Source: Cyanobacteria bacterium GSL.Bin1 | GTDB taxonomy: Bacteria > Cyanobacteriota > Cyanobacteriia > Cyanobacteriales > Rubidibacteraceae | Length of the DNA: 64,000 nucleotides | Direction: 5' to 3' | NCBI GenBank assembly: GCA_009909085.1 | Contig: JAAANX010000093.1 | Location: 1 to 64,000 of the forward strand | Notes under the pieces: generated by a model | What the model was told of the DNA's origin: nothing | The model's database searches: none | The model's input: only the letters and a program-made list of their open reading frames with translations | Program-made: the position numbers and the translations under genes | Part shown: positions 45,940 to 55,484 of the stretch, piece by piece | Numbering within the stretch: position 1 is the first letter of the stretch | How the letters are laid out: each line of letters opens with the position of its first letter

Positions 45940-48420
45940 GTGGTTGTACAAACAGAACAAACAATTCAGTTACTGGAAAAACCAACGCAAGCGCTCTTAG
46001 ATTGGGCGATCGCGCTGGAACACTCTGAACTCAGTTATCTCGAAAAATCAGAAGCCGTGGCGCGCCGTCTCGGTGCCCATTATCGCGAAGATGGGCTGAC
46101 TGAAATCGGCTTTTGGACACCGGAACTCACGGGGGAAGTGATGCGTCCACGGGCAATTTATTTGGAAGTATTAACCCCGCAAGGAGAGGTTGATTTACGA
46201 GCTCAAACTCAAACGGTCAAATTTAAGCGCGATCGCGTGCCGATGCGTCAAGAAGGAGAATATTTCTGGGGCGTTTACTCCGGAATACAGCCGGGAACCC
46301 GCCACCAAATGGGAAGCCTCTACTGGTTACGCTACGTCGATCCTCGCGAAGAATTGCAAACGGTTCGCGATGTCGTTGCCTATTCTCTCCCCTTTGGCGT
46401 ATTTGGTCCAGCAGAAGTTTACGACTTCAATCATTTACAGCAACAGCGATCCGATTTCTCCTATTTCCAACAAACTTCACAACCCGATGCAGATGGTAAT
46501 ATTCCTCGCGTTCCTCCTCCCCAGAATATCTTGCAACTACATGTGGGAACCGCCTCAGCAGAAGGAACATTTGAAGGCTTGACCCGGATTTATCAAACAA
46601 TTTCCCATAAACTGGCTCAAGGGGAACCCCTGACGCCCAGGGAAGAAAACTATATTGGTTACGATGCAGTGCAATTGCTTCCTGTTGAACCCACGATTGA
46701 ATATCGGGATGATTATAGCCCCATTAGCGAATTCTTTGATTTTGACGACAACGAAAGCGAACATCCTGACTCCACGAGCATTCCCCTTACAGATGAAGTT
46801 AACATTCACCTTAAAAAGCCGAGTACGCAAGATTGGGGCTATGATGTGCCGATTTTAGGCTCAAGTGCGACAAATCCAGCGATTTTAGGCAGTTTACGCC
46901 CTGATGAAGTGATTGATTTTGTCGCCACCCTCCATAACTTTGCCACAGGTCCGATTCAAATTATTTACGATTTGGTTTATGGTCATGCGGATAACCAAGC
47001 GGAATTCCTCATTAACCGCCAGTTCCTCAAGGGACCCAATATGTATGGACAAGACTTAAACCACCAACTCCCGACGGTTCGGGCAATTTTCTTAGAAATG
47101 CAACGGCGGAAACTGAATACCGGTGCTGATGGCATTCGGGTTGATGGCGGACAAGATTTTCGCTTCTTTAACCCCTTAACTGGGCGAGTGGAACAGGATG
47201 ATGCTTACCTGTTGGAAATGAGTAATGTGATCCAGGAAATTGGCGAGTATAAACGCCTGATGTTCACGATCTTTGAAGATGGTCGTCCTTGGCCGGCTGA
47301 AGGGTGGGAAGAAATTTCGACCTATCGCGATTTAGTTGAACTTAAACCCGAATCTTACCAATGGGGACCCCTGATTTTTGCCCACAATACGCCAACTTTA
47401 GCCGGATTTTGGGAACGGAAATGGCGACGGGTTTCGGAAGTGATGTATCAAGGTGAGCGCTGGATTACAGGCTGTGCGAATCATGACACCGTTCGCCGAG
47501 GCAATCAAATTGACCCCGAAGAAAAAATTAATTGGAACTTAGGCAATACCCTCTCGGAAGTGCTAAAAAATGCCTACGATAACCCGGCAACAACGCTTTG
47601 GGTATATGGCTTTAGTCCTGGCATTCCCATGGATTTTATTAACTCCCTGATGCACGCCCCTTGGATGTTTTTCCGCAATACCGATGAACGCTATGGTGTG
47701 AAAGTAGTTTCGGAAGAAGTTGGTTTTTTAGATTGGCAAATTACAGAAGATATCTACAATCAGGAACAGTCTTTCCGCCGTCTCAAGTCCCTTGGATTTG
47801 AAACCTTAGAACAATTGCGCGAGTTTGGGAAAGCACTGCAAATAACAATGATTGAACAAGATTATGACTTGAATTTTGTCATCGAAGCTTGTCATTCTTG
47901 TTTAGGAGATAATACAGATCGCTGTGAGTTCCCTTTACTCATGCGTCTTAATCGTCCGGGAATGGTCACGTTTTTACGAGAACTCGATATTCCCAAGTTG
48001 AAGCAGTTTGCGTTGCGGTTTATGGAAGATTGCTATGACGTTTGTAATGTTGCTCATTATGAGAAGGACCTAAATCCAGAAAAAACAGCCTTTAATCTGG
48101 GGTTACGGCGTTTCCGAGAACAACATCGCTGGTTGCATGATAATCTCGTGCCAGGAACCGACCGCTTCAATAAAGTTAGTGAAGAGACGCATACGGTATT
48201 TTACGGACTGCGCACAAACCCAAATCACCACGAGGAACAAATTGCAATGGTGACTCACATGGGTGGTGACCCAATTACAGTTACCCTTGGAGATTGGTTA
48301 CAGTTAGACTTAAGTCAATGGGAGTGCGCGATCGCGTCTCCCGGATTAGACATTGCTGATCTCAGTTGCTTTGAACTTAAAGATGCTCAGGGAGTGTTAC
48401 TCAAATCAAAAGCAGATTAG
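45940..48420 (+). CDS. gghA: GH13 glycosidase, glucosylglycerol-hydrolase-like
   Basis: About 826 residues. The alpha-amylase-type (GH13) catalytic regions are visible: nucleophile Asp in GADGIRVDGGQDFRF, acid/base Glu in TIFEDGRPWP, and the transition-state stabiliser in GCANHDTVRRGNQ. The N-terminal 150 residues and the long C-terminus match cyanobacterial Slr1670-like proteins, one of which (GghA) hydrolyses the osmolyte glucosylglycerol when salt drops. No synthesis genes (ggpS, stpA) are nearby. I chose GTG 45940 because TTG 45931 lies in a direct repeat; neither has a ribosome-binding site. Confidence 0.75.
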   Translation: MVVQTEQTIQLLEKPTQALLDWAIALEHSELSYLEKSEAVARRLGAHYREDGLTEIGFWTPELTGEVMRPRAIYLEVLTPQGEVDLRAQTQTVKFKRDRVPMRQEGEYFWGVYSGIQPGTRHQMGSLYWLRYVDPREELQTVRDVVAYSLPFGVFGPAEVYDFNHLQQQRSDFSYFQQTSQPDADGNIPRVPPPQNILQLHVGTASAEGTFEGLTRIYQTISHKLAQGEPLTPREENYIGYDAVQLLPVEPTIEYRDDYSPISEFFDFDDNESEHPDSTSIPLTDEVNIHLKKPSTQDWGYDVPILGSSATNPAILGSLRPDEVIDFVATLHNFATGPIQIIYDLVYGHADNQAEFLINRQFLKGPNMYGQDLNHQLPTVRAIFLEMQRRKLNTGADGIRVDGGQDFRFFNPLTGRVEQDDAYLLEMSNVIQEIGEYKRLMFTIFEDGRPWPAEGWEEISTYRDLVELKPESYQWGPLIFAHNTPTLAGFWERKWRRVSEVMYQGERWITGCANHDTVRRGNQIDPEEKINWNLGNTLSEVLKNAYDNPATTLWVYGFSPGIPMDFINSLMHAPWMFFRNTDERYGVKVVSEEVGFLDWQITEDIYNQEQSFRRLKSLGFETLEQLREFGKALQITMIEQDYDLNFVIEACHSCLGDNTDRCEFPLLMRLNRPGMVTFLRELDIPKLKQFALRFMEDCYDVCNVAHYEKDLNPEKTAFNLGLRRFREQHRWLHDNLVPGTDRFNKVSEETHTVFYGLRTNPNHHEEQIAMVTHMGGDPITVTLGDWLQLDLSQWECAIASPGLDIADLSCFELKDAQGVLLKSKAD

Positions 48421-48490
48421 TAATTTGTTTTTGGTTGTCATTTCTAGAAAGCTAAAATCAACTCTGGTCAGACGCTTCCCCCCTGATTAA

Positions 48491-48531
48491 CGGGCTGACA
48501 GTATGACCCTTTTTATGGGTTGATCAGCCCG
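48491..48531. terminator. Hairpin between gghA and the Uma2 gene
   Basis: CGGGCTGA (48491-48498) pairs with TCAGCCCG (48524-48531). Inside, ACCC pairs with GGGT around a T-rich loop. It lies between two convergent genes and may end transcripts in both directions, although the U tract is lacking. Confidence 0.55.
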
Positions 48532-48592
48532 CTCAATTTCCACTATTTGTTGTTGAGAACGGAGATTTTGCAGGAAAGTATCTAAAATAAAA

Positions 48593-49222
48593 TCAATCAA
48601 AAATTTCTGTTAGATCGACAACTAATCCAGGCAGAATATCTTCTCCAGATAGAGTTTGAGGATGATCGAGAACTTCTTTTTCCTTACCCTGATGGTAAAT
48701 TTCCACTTGTCGAGCGTCAGGATTAATCAACCAACCCAATTTGACTCCACAATTAATGTATTCTTTCATCTTCTGCTGTAGCTGACTAAAAACATCTGTA
48801 GGAGACATTAATTCAATCACAAAATCGGGCTCAACCGGAAGAAAAGTTTTTCTTTGTTCTTTACCAACGGTTACAGCAGGCGCCTCCCGTTTAGGGAGGC
48901 GTAATCTGTGACTCAGAGTGTTCCATTTAGAAATAGAGATCCAACTGACATCAGGAGAACGAATGGCTTCATTAGAAAGTTTAAAACCTCCTGAAGAGTC
49001 AAAAACTTTGCCAAGCTTGCTTTGTTTATTCCAAGACTGAACTTGAAAGATCAGTTCAGAGTTTTTTTCGCTCGTTTCACCACCGGTAGGAGACATAAAA
49101 ATTAACTGCCCCCTTGAGTTGGTTTCCAATCGAGCATCAGGATTATCGCGGGAAAGATGTTCTAACTGGCGATCGCTAATCTTATCGACCAGAGAGGAAA
49201 GATTTAACGTTAAGGCCGTCAT
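48593..49222 (-). CDS. Uma2 family (DUF820) putative endonuclease
   Basis: 209 residues with the PD-(D/E)xK-like core of Uma2: DARLETNSRGQLIFMSPTGG, then SPDVSWIS, PDFVIELMSPTD and KLGWLINPDARQVEIY. The catalytic acids Asp and Glu plus a Lys-containing strand are in place. Uma2 proteins are highly multiplied in cyanobacteria and have no firm function. A second, distinct copy is at 50920-51492. Confidence 0.85.
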   Translation of the reverse strand: MTALTLNLSSLVDKISDRQLEHLSRDNPDARLETNSRGQLIFMSPTGGETSEKNSELIFQVQSWNKQSKLGKVFDSSGGFKLSNEAIRSPDVSWISISKWNTLSHRLRLPKREAPAVTVGKEQRKTFLPVEPDFVIELMSPTDVFSQLQQKMKEYINCGVKLGWLINPDARQVEIYHQGKEKEVLDHPQTLSGEDILPGLVVDLTEIFD

Positions 49223-49502
49223 AGAAACGGTTACATTAATTGAGATATCTATATATTAGCGTGCTGCTGGATAGAGACAAACGGCGCGATCGCGTTTGCT
49301 AAAGTTGAGAAACATCAAAGTTGACAGAACACTTCTCACTCTAGCCCATCGCAAGCGGTCTGGGTTTAATCTCACTTATCCGCGCTTTCCTAGTTGGTTA
49401 CAATTAAAGCTGAATCTTACAAAAATAGAGTAATTCGCTATTTACGTTCATTCTCAAAGCGTCGTTTCGATCTTTAAAATTTAACGATATTCGTTGTTGC
49501 TA

Positions 49503-50870
49503 ATGACAGCAAATTCTTCTTCTCAACAAACTCATTTGAATCAAGCCCGAGCCAGTCTTTCGCAAGCGCTATCTTGGTATGGTAACGTCCGTCGTCATGG
49601 TTCGTCTCCTCCCAATAGTGAATTGCAAGCTGCGGTGAAAGCAGACTTACAAAGTATCAAAGCCGCCTACGATAAGCTGGATGAAACAGTGATTCGGATT
49701 GCAACTTTTGGCTTAGTGAGTCGCGGGAAGTCAGCCGTCATTAATGCGTTAGTTGGCAAAAAAGTCATGACCACCGGTCCCGTTCATGGTGTGACCCGGT
49801 GGCCCCAAACCATCCGTTGGACACCATCGAGTGGTAAAGTGCAAATTGAGTTAATTGATACGCCCGGTTTAGATGAAGTAGAAGGGGAAGAACGGGCACA
49901 AATGGCGGAAACGATCGCGCAACAAGCGGATTTAATTCTCTTTGTTGTCGCAGGAGATATCACGCGCACTGAATATCAAGCCCTCTGTGAATTGAGACAG
50001 GCGAAAAAACCCATTTTATTGGTGTTCAACAAGGTGGATCTCTATCCGGAAAAAGACCGACAAACCATTTACGAACAACTGCGCCAACTGGGAACCGGCA
50101 AAGAAGAGGAAGCCTTAGAAGAACTCTTATCGCCCCGAGAAATTGTCATGGTTTGCGCAGAACCTGCACCAATGCAGGTGCGTGTCGAACAAGCCGACGG
50201 GGAAATTACCTACGAATGGGAAGAACAACCGCCGCAAATTGAAGCCCTCAAAGAAGGGATTTTAGATATTTTAAATCGGGAAGGACGATCGCTGCTGGCT
50301 TTAAATGCCCTTGTGCAAGCGCAAACGGCAGAGAATCATTTGGCAGAAGAGACCATCCGCTTGCGTCAAGAGGACGCCGAAACTTTAATTTGGGATTACG
50401 CTAAATATAAAGCAATTGCAGTTGCCGTTAATCCCATTGCCATTTTTGACCTGATTGGCGGAACCTTTGCCGATTTGGCTTTAATTCGGGGTTTAGCACG
50501 ACTTTATGGCTTACCCATGACCAGTTATGAAGCGGGGAAACTCTGGCGACGAATATTGATTAGTTCAGGAACACTGTTATTTGGGGAAATTGGCACCAGT
50601 GCCTTATTTGGCTTAGGCAAAAGTACAGCTTTAATTGGCGCAAGTTGGGGCAGTCCCAGCGCAATTTTATCTTATGCGGGGTTAGCTGCTACTCAGGGCG
50701 CGATCGCGGGCTATGGGGCTTATACGGTCGGGCAAGCCGCCCAAGAATACTTGAAACAAGGCTGTAGTTGGGGTCCCTTGGGTCCGAGTACTGTCATTAA
50801 AGATATTCTCGCGCAAGTGGATGGGGATACGATTATTTATCGGTTGAAGCAAGAGTTGAGTAATAGTTAA
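49503..50870 (+). CDS. Era/YihA-like GTPase with C-terminal membrane-associated domain (DUF697-like)
   Basis: About 455 residues. GTPase motifs are G1 ATFGLVSRGKSAVINAL, G3 LIDTPGLDEVEG and G4 LVFNKVDLYP. The C-terminal third has hydrophobic segments (AVAVNPIAIFDLIGGTFADL; AGLAATQGAIAGYGAYTVG) as in DUF697-containing GTPases of cyanobacteria and chloroplasts. I chose the ATG at 49503 over two TTG codons just upstream. It probably works at a membrane; role unknown. Confidence 0.82.
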   Translation: MTANSSSQQTHLNQARASLSQALSWYGNVRRHGSSPPNSELQAAVKADLQSIKAAYDKLDETVIRIATFGLVSRGKSAVINALVGKKVMTTGPVHGVTRWPQTIRWTPSSGKVQIELIDTPGLDEVEGEERAQMAETIAQQADLILFVVAGDITRTEYQALCELRQAKKPILLVFNKVDLYPEKDRQTIYEQLRQLGTGKEEEALEELLSPREIVMVCAEPAPMQVRVEQADGEITYEWEEQPPQIEALKEGILDILNREGRSLLALNALVQAQTAENHLAEETIRLRQEDAETLIWDYAKYKAIAVAVNPIAIFDLIGGTFADLALIRGLARLYGLPMTSYEAGKLWRRILISSGTLLFGEIGTSALFGLGKSTALIGASWGSPSAILSYAGLAATQGAIAGYGAYTVGQAAQEYLKQGCSWGPLGPSTVIKDILAQVDGDTIIYRLKQELSNS

Positions 50871-50919
50871 GTCTTAAAGGGATGTAACCCTTCTCTTCTC
50901 TAGCGCGATCAACACGATG

Positions 50920-51492
50920 CTATCTTGCTAATAGCTCTGATACATTTGCGCTAAAACTTGGTAATAATGGACTGGTTAAGGTGTCTTCTTCTGACAAAGT
51001 TTTCACTGGTTTGAGGATATTTTCTTCTTGTCGATAAATCGTGATTGTTCGATCGCGCCAGTCGCAAATCCAATATTCACGAACTCCGCGATCAGAATAC
51101 AAGTCTAATTTAATTTTGTTATCTCGTTTTTCATTACTTTTCCCTTCAGAAAGAACTTCGATAATTAATTCAGGTGCGGAGACAAGATGACCTTTTTCAT
51201 CGAGATAGTTTTCCAAGGTTTCTGTGCTCGCCCAAACCAGATCAGGAATCACATTATCAGCATCAGAGAAGATAATACCAGGAGTAGTGACAACTTCGCC
51301 TAAGCCAGTTGTGTTAGACCAATTTCCGAGGCAAATGGCAAGATTAGTACAGGTTTTCTGATGTTTCCAATGGGGCGCTCTGGTCACAAATAATTCTCCA
51401 TTAATAATCTCATAGCGATGCCATTCGTCATACTCTAATGCTTCGAGATCGGCAGTGGTCCAGCGTTTAGATTTGTTATGTATCACTTGCAT
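50920..51492 (-). CDS. Uma2 family (DUF820) putative endonuclease
   Basis: A 190-residue Uma2 protein of another subgroup, starting with the WTTADLEALEYDEWHRYEII pattern. The core is NVIPDLVWAS, APELIIEVLSEGKSNEKRDNK and YSDRGVREYWICDWRDRTI, with the usual ExK-type acid and Lys residues. Not linked to an operon. Confidence 0.87.
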   Translation of the reverse strand: MQVIHNKSKRWTTADLEALEYDEWHRYEIINGELFVTRAPHWKHQKTCTNLAICLGNWSNTTGLGEVVTTPGIIFSDADNVIPDLVWASTETLENYLDEKGHLVSAPELIIEVLSEGKSNEKRDNKIKLDLYSDRGVREYWICDWRDRTITIYRQEENILKPVKTLSEEDTLTSPLLPSFSANVSELLAR

Positions 51493-51550
51493 TTTATTCT
51501 TTCGCGATCGCGCTAGCTATGACATTTCATGCTATTGATCATAACATTGG

Positions 51551-51578
51551 GTAGAGACGTTCCATGGAACATCTCTAC
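51551..51578. repeat. GTAGAGACGTTCC-type palindrome
   Basis: GTAGAGA-C-GTTCC (51551-51563) pairs with GGAAC-A-TCTCTAC (51566-51578), one mismatch, 2-base centre. I recall this as a common interspersed palindrome in cyanobacteria. It lies 7 bases before a second palindrome. Confidence 0.7.
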
Positions 51579-51585
51579 ATTAGTC

Positions 51586-51610
51586 GTAGGGTGGGCATTG
51601 CCCACCCTAC
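51586..51610. repeat. GTAGGGTGGGC palindrome
   Basis: GTAGGGTGGGC (51586-51596) and GCCCACCCTAC (51600-51610) are perfect 11-base arms with a 3-base loop. Third member of the GTAGGGTG class in the window. Confidence 0.8.
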
Positions 51611-51651
51611 AAGGTAAGCGCTATTTTTTAAATTCGGAGGAGAAAGAACTA

Positions 51652-51834
51652 ATGGAATGTCCATCTTGTCAAGGAAAAATGCAATGGAAAACGGCTCCCT
51701 TTTCCATTGAGTGCAATGGTTATCATATGACTTGGAATGCCATTCCCGCATGGGTTTGCGAAAACTGTGGAGAAGTGGTTTTTGAAGCTAAAGAAGTTGA
51801 TTTAATTCAAACTGCTTTTTTCCTTAATGATTAA
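51652..51834 (+). CDS. YgiT-type zinc-finger protein (MqsA N-terminal-like)
   Basis: A 60-residue protein starting MECPSCQGKM, with a second CxxC in WVCENCGEVVF, forming a YgiT-type zinc finger. A GGAGG at 51636-51640 lies 11 bases before the ATG, whereas a longer frame from 51529 reads through two palindromes and is rejected. Such fingers are often antitoxin halves; the usual DUF4258 toxin is not adjacent. It lies 71 bases before recQ. Confidence 0.8.
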   Translation: MECPSCQGKMQWKTAPFSIECNGYHMTWNAIPAWVCENCGEVVFEAKEVDLIQTAFFLND

Positions 51835-51862
51835 TAACAAAAAACTTTGTAAAACTGTTTTA

Positions 51863-51883
51863 CATTAGTCATTAGTCATTCGT
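51863..51883. repeat. CATTAGT heptamer repeat upstream of recQ
   Basis: CATTAGT, CATTAGT, CATTCGT in tandem, degrading toward the recQ start. Same family as 54285-54319. Confidence 0.6.
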
Positions 51884-51905
51884 TCTTTGGTCACTGGTAA
51901 CTGTA

Positions 51906-54038
51906 ATGTCTGAATTGGAAACTGCCTTAAAACAATACTTTGGTTATGAAACATTTCGCCCTGGACAAAAGGCGATTATCGAGGCAGTTGATCAACAGCG
52001 AGATGTTTTAGCGGTGATGCCCACAGGTGGCGGAAAATCCTTGTGTTATCAGCTTCCGGCTTTGCTGAAACCGGGGTTAGCAGTGGTGGTTTCGCCGTTG
52101 ATTGCACTGATGCAGGATCAAGTGGAAACCTTACAGAAAAATGGCATTCCTGCCACCTTTTTAAATAGTAGTTTAACTGCAGAGGAAGCGCGATCGCGCC
52201 GTCTTGCCATTCTCGATGGACAAATCAAACTCCTCTATCTTGCCCCGGAAAAACTAGTGAGTTCCGCCAGTAAAACCTTTCTCCAATCGGTTCAAGACAA
52301 GCAAGGATTATCCCTTTTTGCCATTGATGAAGCCCACTGTATTTCCGAGTGGGGACACGACTTTCGCCCTGAATATCGGCAGTTAAAAACCTTACGGTCT
52401 CTTTTTCCAAATGTACCGATGATCGCGCTGACGGCAACCGCAACTGAGCGTGTTCGTAGCGATATTATTCATCAGCTTACTTTAACCCAACCCAAAGTTC
52501 AAATTACCAGCTTTGATCGCCCGAATTTATATTACGAAGTCCAACCCAAACAACGACAACATTATAATCAACTCTTCAAATTTATTCGTCATCAAACCGG
52601 TTCTGGAATTGTCTATTGTCTCAGTCGTCGTCGGGTAGAAGAAGTTGCCTTTCGCCTCAAAAAAGATGGAATTTCGGCACTTCCTTATCATGCCGGAATG
52701 AGTGATGGCAATCGCAGTGATTATCAAACCCGTTTCTTAAGAGATGATGTGCAGGTAATGGTAGCAACCATTGCTTTTGGAATGGGAATTGATAAACCGG
52801 ATATTCGCTTTGTGGTTCATTATGATTTACCCCGGAATTTAGAGAATTACTATCAAGAAGCGGGACGCGCTGGCAGAGATAGTGAACCCGCCCAATGTTT
52901 GCTGTTATTTGGGGCAAAAGATATCCATACCATTGAATATTTAATCTCGCAAAAAGAAGACGAACAATCGCAACGGTTAGCGCGACAACAACTGCGAAAA
53001 GTGGTTGATTATGCGGAAGGAACCGACTGTCGGCGCACTATTCAACTGAGTTATTTTGGGGAACATTTTGCGGGGAATTGTGGCAACTGTGACAACTGTT
53101 TAAATCCGAAGCCCATTGAAGATTGGACCATTGAAGCCCAAAAATTTTTATCTTGTGTTGCCCGTTGTCGAGAACGATTTGGCATGAGTCATATTATTGA
53201 CATTTTGCGGGAATCTAAGAACAAAAAAATTGAGCAAAACGGACACCATTTACTCTCGACTTATGGCATTGGCAAAGACAAACCCGTAGAAGAATGGCGA
53301 AACTTAGCGCGATCGTTACTGCATCAAGGGTTCCTCACGGAAACCACAGATGGCTATCGCGTCTTGAAACTCAATCAGCGCAGTTGGGAAATTTTACGGC
53401 AAAAACGCACGGTTTATATTGCTGTTCTTCCCTCCTCCTCACAAAAAAGAACAAGTCAGAATAATCTTGATATTGAAACGCAACAATTATTGATTCGACT
53501 GCGTAAAAAACGGAAATGGCTGGCAGATGCACAAAGTACAGCCCCTTATATGATCTTTTCCGATCAAACCCTTCGGGAAATGGCACAAGTCAAGCCCAAA
53601 CATCTCGATCAATTGGCTAATTGTTCTGGCGTAACCGATCATAAATTAAATCAATATGGAGAAGCGTTTATTTCAGAAATTCAAGCCTTTTTACATGAAA
53701 AACGATTACCCATTCCCGTTCCTTCCCAAACCAAAATGAAAACCCTCCGTCTTGCTCAACAAGGGTATAGTATTGAAGATATTGCTCAAACCAGAGGGAT
53801 GAGAACCAGAACGATTAATGATCATTTGTGCGAATTAATTGAAATGAATCAACCCGTCAAATTAGAACAATTTGTTCCTGACGCTGAGCAAAAAATCATT
53901 TGGCAAGCGATTAGCCAAGTGGGAGATGATTCCTTAAAAACCATTCGAGAAGCATTAGGACAAGAATATAGTTACGAACAGATTAAATTAGTCCGGGCGT
54001 GGTGGCGACGGGAACAGAATCAATCGGTATCAACATGA
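51906..54038 (+). CDS. recQ: ATP-dependent DNA helicase RecQ
   Basis: A 710-residue 3 prime-5 prime helicase. Walker A is MPTGGGKSLCYQ, the DExH box is IDEAHCISEWGHDFRPEY, and motif VI is QEAGRAGRD. The RQC zinc site is seen as CRRTIQLSYFGE followed by CGNCDNC. An HRDC domain follows (LLIRLRKKRKWLADAQ; FSDQTLREMAQVKP), and a C-terminal helix-turn-helix tail (QQGYSIEDIAQTRGMRTRTI) of HTH_40 type. It acts in recombination and fork repair. The 3 prime end overlaps sipA by 19 bases, tail to tail. Confidence 0.96.
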   Translation: MSELETALKQYFGYETFRPGQKAIIEAVDQQRDVLAVMPTGGGKSLCYQLPALLKPGLAVVVSPLIALMQDQVETLQKNGIPATFLNSSLTAEEARSRRLAILDGQIKLLYLAPEKLVSSASKTFLQSVQDKQGLSLFAIDEAHCISEWGHDFRPEYRQLKTLRSLFPNVPMIALTATATERVRSDIIHQLTLTQPKVQITSFDRPNLYYEVQPKQRQHYNQLFKFIRHQTGSGIVYCLSRRRVEEVAFRLKKDGISALPYHAGMSDGNRSDYQTRFLRDDVQVMVATIAFGMGIDKPDIRFVVHYDLPRNLENYYQEAGRAGRDSEPAQCLLLFGAKDIHTIEYLISQKEDEQSQRLARQQLRKVVDYAEGTDCRRTIQLSYFGEHFAGNCGNCDNCLNPKPIEDWTIEAQKFLSCVARCRERFGMSHIIDILRESKNKKIEQNGHHLLSTYGIGKDKPVEEWRNLARSLLHQGFLTETTDGYRVLKLNQRSWEILRQKRTVYIAVLPSSSQKRTSQNNLDIETQQLLIRLRKKRKWLADAQSTAPYMIFSDQTLREMAQVKPKHLDQLANCSGVTDHKLNQYGEAFISEIQAFLHEKRLPIPVPSQTKMKTLRLAQQGYSIEDIAQTRGMRTRTINDHLCELIEMNQPVKLEQFVPDAEQKIIWQAISQVGDDSLKTIREALGQEYSYEQIKLVRAWWRREQNQSVST

Positions 54039-54289
54039 GACTCCACATGAGATGATCCTTCATCTGCATTGACAGATTGTAAGTAACGACTTTCTAATAA
54101 AAATGCTCCTTTATTAAACCGAACTGCCCAATAATCCCCCGGACGACGGTCTAAAATCGTCCCTTCTTCTCCCACTTTTACCACATTCGGCGGGCGTAAC
54201 ATCGGCATCGGTTCCGCCGTTTTAATATAAGGGGGAGATTCAATGAGTTTTACTTTATCGCCCACAGAAAAGGTTTTGTCAGTTGTCAT
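54020..54289 (-). CDS. sipA: SipA-like regulatory protein (DUF3148)
   Basis: An 89-residue protein with an SH3-like pattern: VGDKVKLIESPPYIKTAEPM, then PMLRPPNVVKVGEEGTI, RRPGDYWAVRFNKGAFLL. This matches DUF3148, the family of SipA, known in Synechococcus as a partner that stimulates the histidine kinase NblS (high-light and nutrient response). The start codon lies within a heptamer-repeat tract. Assignment is from memory of the family pattern. Confidence 0.75.
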   Translation of the reverse strand: MTTDKTFSVGDKVKLIESPPYIKTAEPMPMLRPPNVVKVGEEGTILDRRPGDYWAVRFNKGAFLLESRYLQSVNADEGSSHVESHVDTD

Positions 54290-54319
54290 TGGTCATTTGT
54301 CCTTCGTCATTAGTCACTA
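54285..54319. repeat. GTCATTA heptamer repeat at the sipA start
   Basis: Five tandem 7-base units: GTCATTG, GTCATTT, GTCCTTC, GTCATTA, GTCACTA. The array overlaps the sipA start codon (54287-54289), so it forms most of the sipA leader. Confidence 0.7.
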
Positions 54320-54403
54320 ATAACCTTAACTAAATTTGTAGCAAACAGTAACCAGTGACTAGTAAATACGGGTTACTCATCACTGGTCACTGATTACTAC
54401 TGT

Positions 54404-55402
54404 CTAAGGGGCTTGCCAAATTTTATGATGATATTGTTCGACATCTGCGTAGGGATCAACCGCTTCATGGCTATGGTCATGATGATGGTGATGATGATGT
54501 CCATGATCATGGCTATGTCCATTCCCTGCTGCCAGGCGGAACTTACACATTTCACAGTTCATTTTAACTTCACCGGTTTGGGTTTCAATTTCCCGTTCTC
54601 TCAAGACTTGTAAGAGGTTGGAATGAATTCCCATTTCCGGTAAACAAGTCATGGAAATATCAGGATACTGTTCTTGTTGCTGGGCAGTGATATTAAAGAT
54701 TTTCTTCACTAAAACCCCCGTAAACAAGAAATAAGGCAAGACAATAATCCGTTTCGGTTGATAAAAACGAGCGCGATTAAATCCTTCTTCGAGGCGGGGA
54801 TGGGTAATGCCAATGAAACAGGTTTCGACTGTTTTATAACCACTTCCTTCCCATACCATACGGGCGAGTTTACAAACATCGCCATTGGCATCAGGGTCAC
54901 TCGAACCCCGTCCGACAAACAGTAAAACGGTTTCAGATCGAGGGATATTGTGAGGATTGTTTTCCGGTGAATCGAGTTCCGCAAGCCGATCGCGCCACAG
55001 ATCTAAAATGCTGGGGGTAATGCCAAAGTGTCGCCCATAATTAAAGGTAATGCCAGGATGATTTTCTCGGGCGCGGTCTAATTCATTGGTGACATCAAAT
55101 TTGTTATGCCTTGCTGCGAATAACAAAATCGGTAATGCGGAAAAGTCAGTGTAGCCTTGTTGGACAGCCTTTTCCACACCTTCGGCAATGGTTGGCGTGG
55201 TTAATTCCAAGAAACAAGGAATCACAGGACGAGAATGATCAAGCTGCTGATAAGCGTCAGCGAAATCAATAAAAGTTTGTCGCCCTTGTTCGTCTTTCGT
55301 GCCATGACCAATTAACAGCAAGGGACGCTGTTTCAGTAAAGGGGGTAGTTCAATCTTCGTTTTTTGGGTTGATGGTGAATAAACGATTTGGGTCAAAATC
55401 AA
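54404..55402 (-). CDS. cbiX: Sirohydrochlorin chelatase, long form (CbiX-L) with His-rich tail
   Basis: 332 residues. Two CbiX-type chelatase halves are seen: [13 protein letters not shown] with FAARHNKFD, and [17 protein letters not shown] with [11 protein letters not shown]. Near the C-terminus is MNCEMC, the MxCxxC motif of CbiX-L iron-sulfur sites, then a His-rich stretch ([18 protein letters not shown]) that could bind cobalt, nickel or iron. It inserts Fe2+ or Co2+ into sirohydrochlorin for siroheme or cobalamin. cobA at 62 kb makes its precursor. Confidence 0.9.
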   Translation of the reverse strand: MILTQIVYSPSTQKTKIELPPLLKQRPLLLIGHGTKDEQGRQTFIDFADAYQQLDHSRPVIPCFLELTTPTIAEGVEKAVQQGYTDFSALPILLFAARHNKFDVTNELDRARENHPGITFNYGRHFGITPSILDLWRDRLAELDSPENNPHNIPRSETVLLFVGRGSSDPDANGDVCKLARMVWEGSGYKTVETCFIGITHPRLEEGFNRARFYQPKRIIVLPYFLFTGVLVKKIFNITAQQQEQYPDISMTCLPEMGIHSNLLQVLREREIETQTGEVKMNCEMCKFRLAAGNGHSHDHGHHHHHHHDHSHEAVDPYADVEQYHHKIWQAP

Positions 55403-55484
55403 AACTCCTTGCTCGCTAGTTCGATTGTAGGCGAGTTGTAAGCGCCTTGCTATCTTAACGGATTTTCCAATAAGTAGAAATGCT

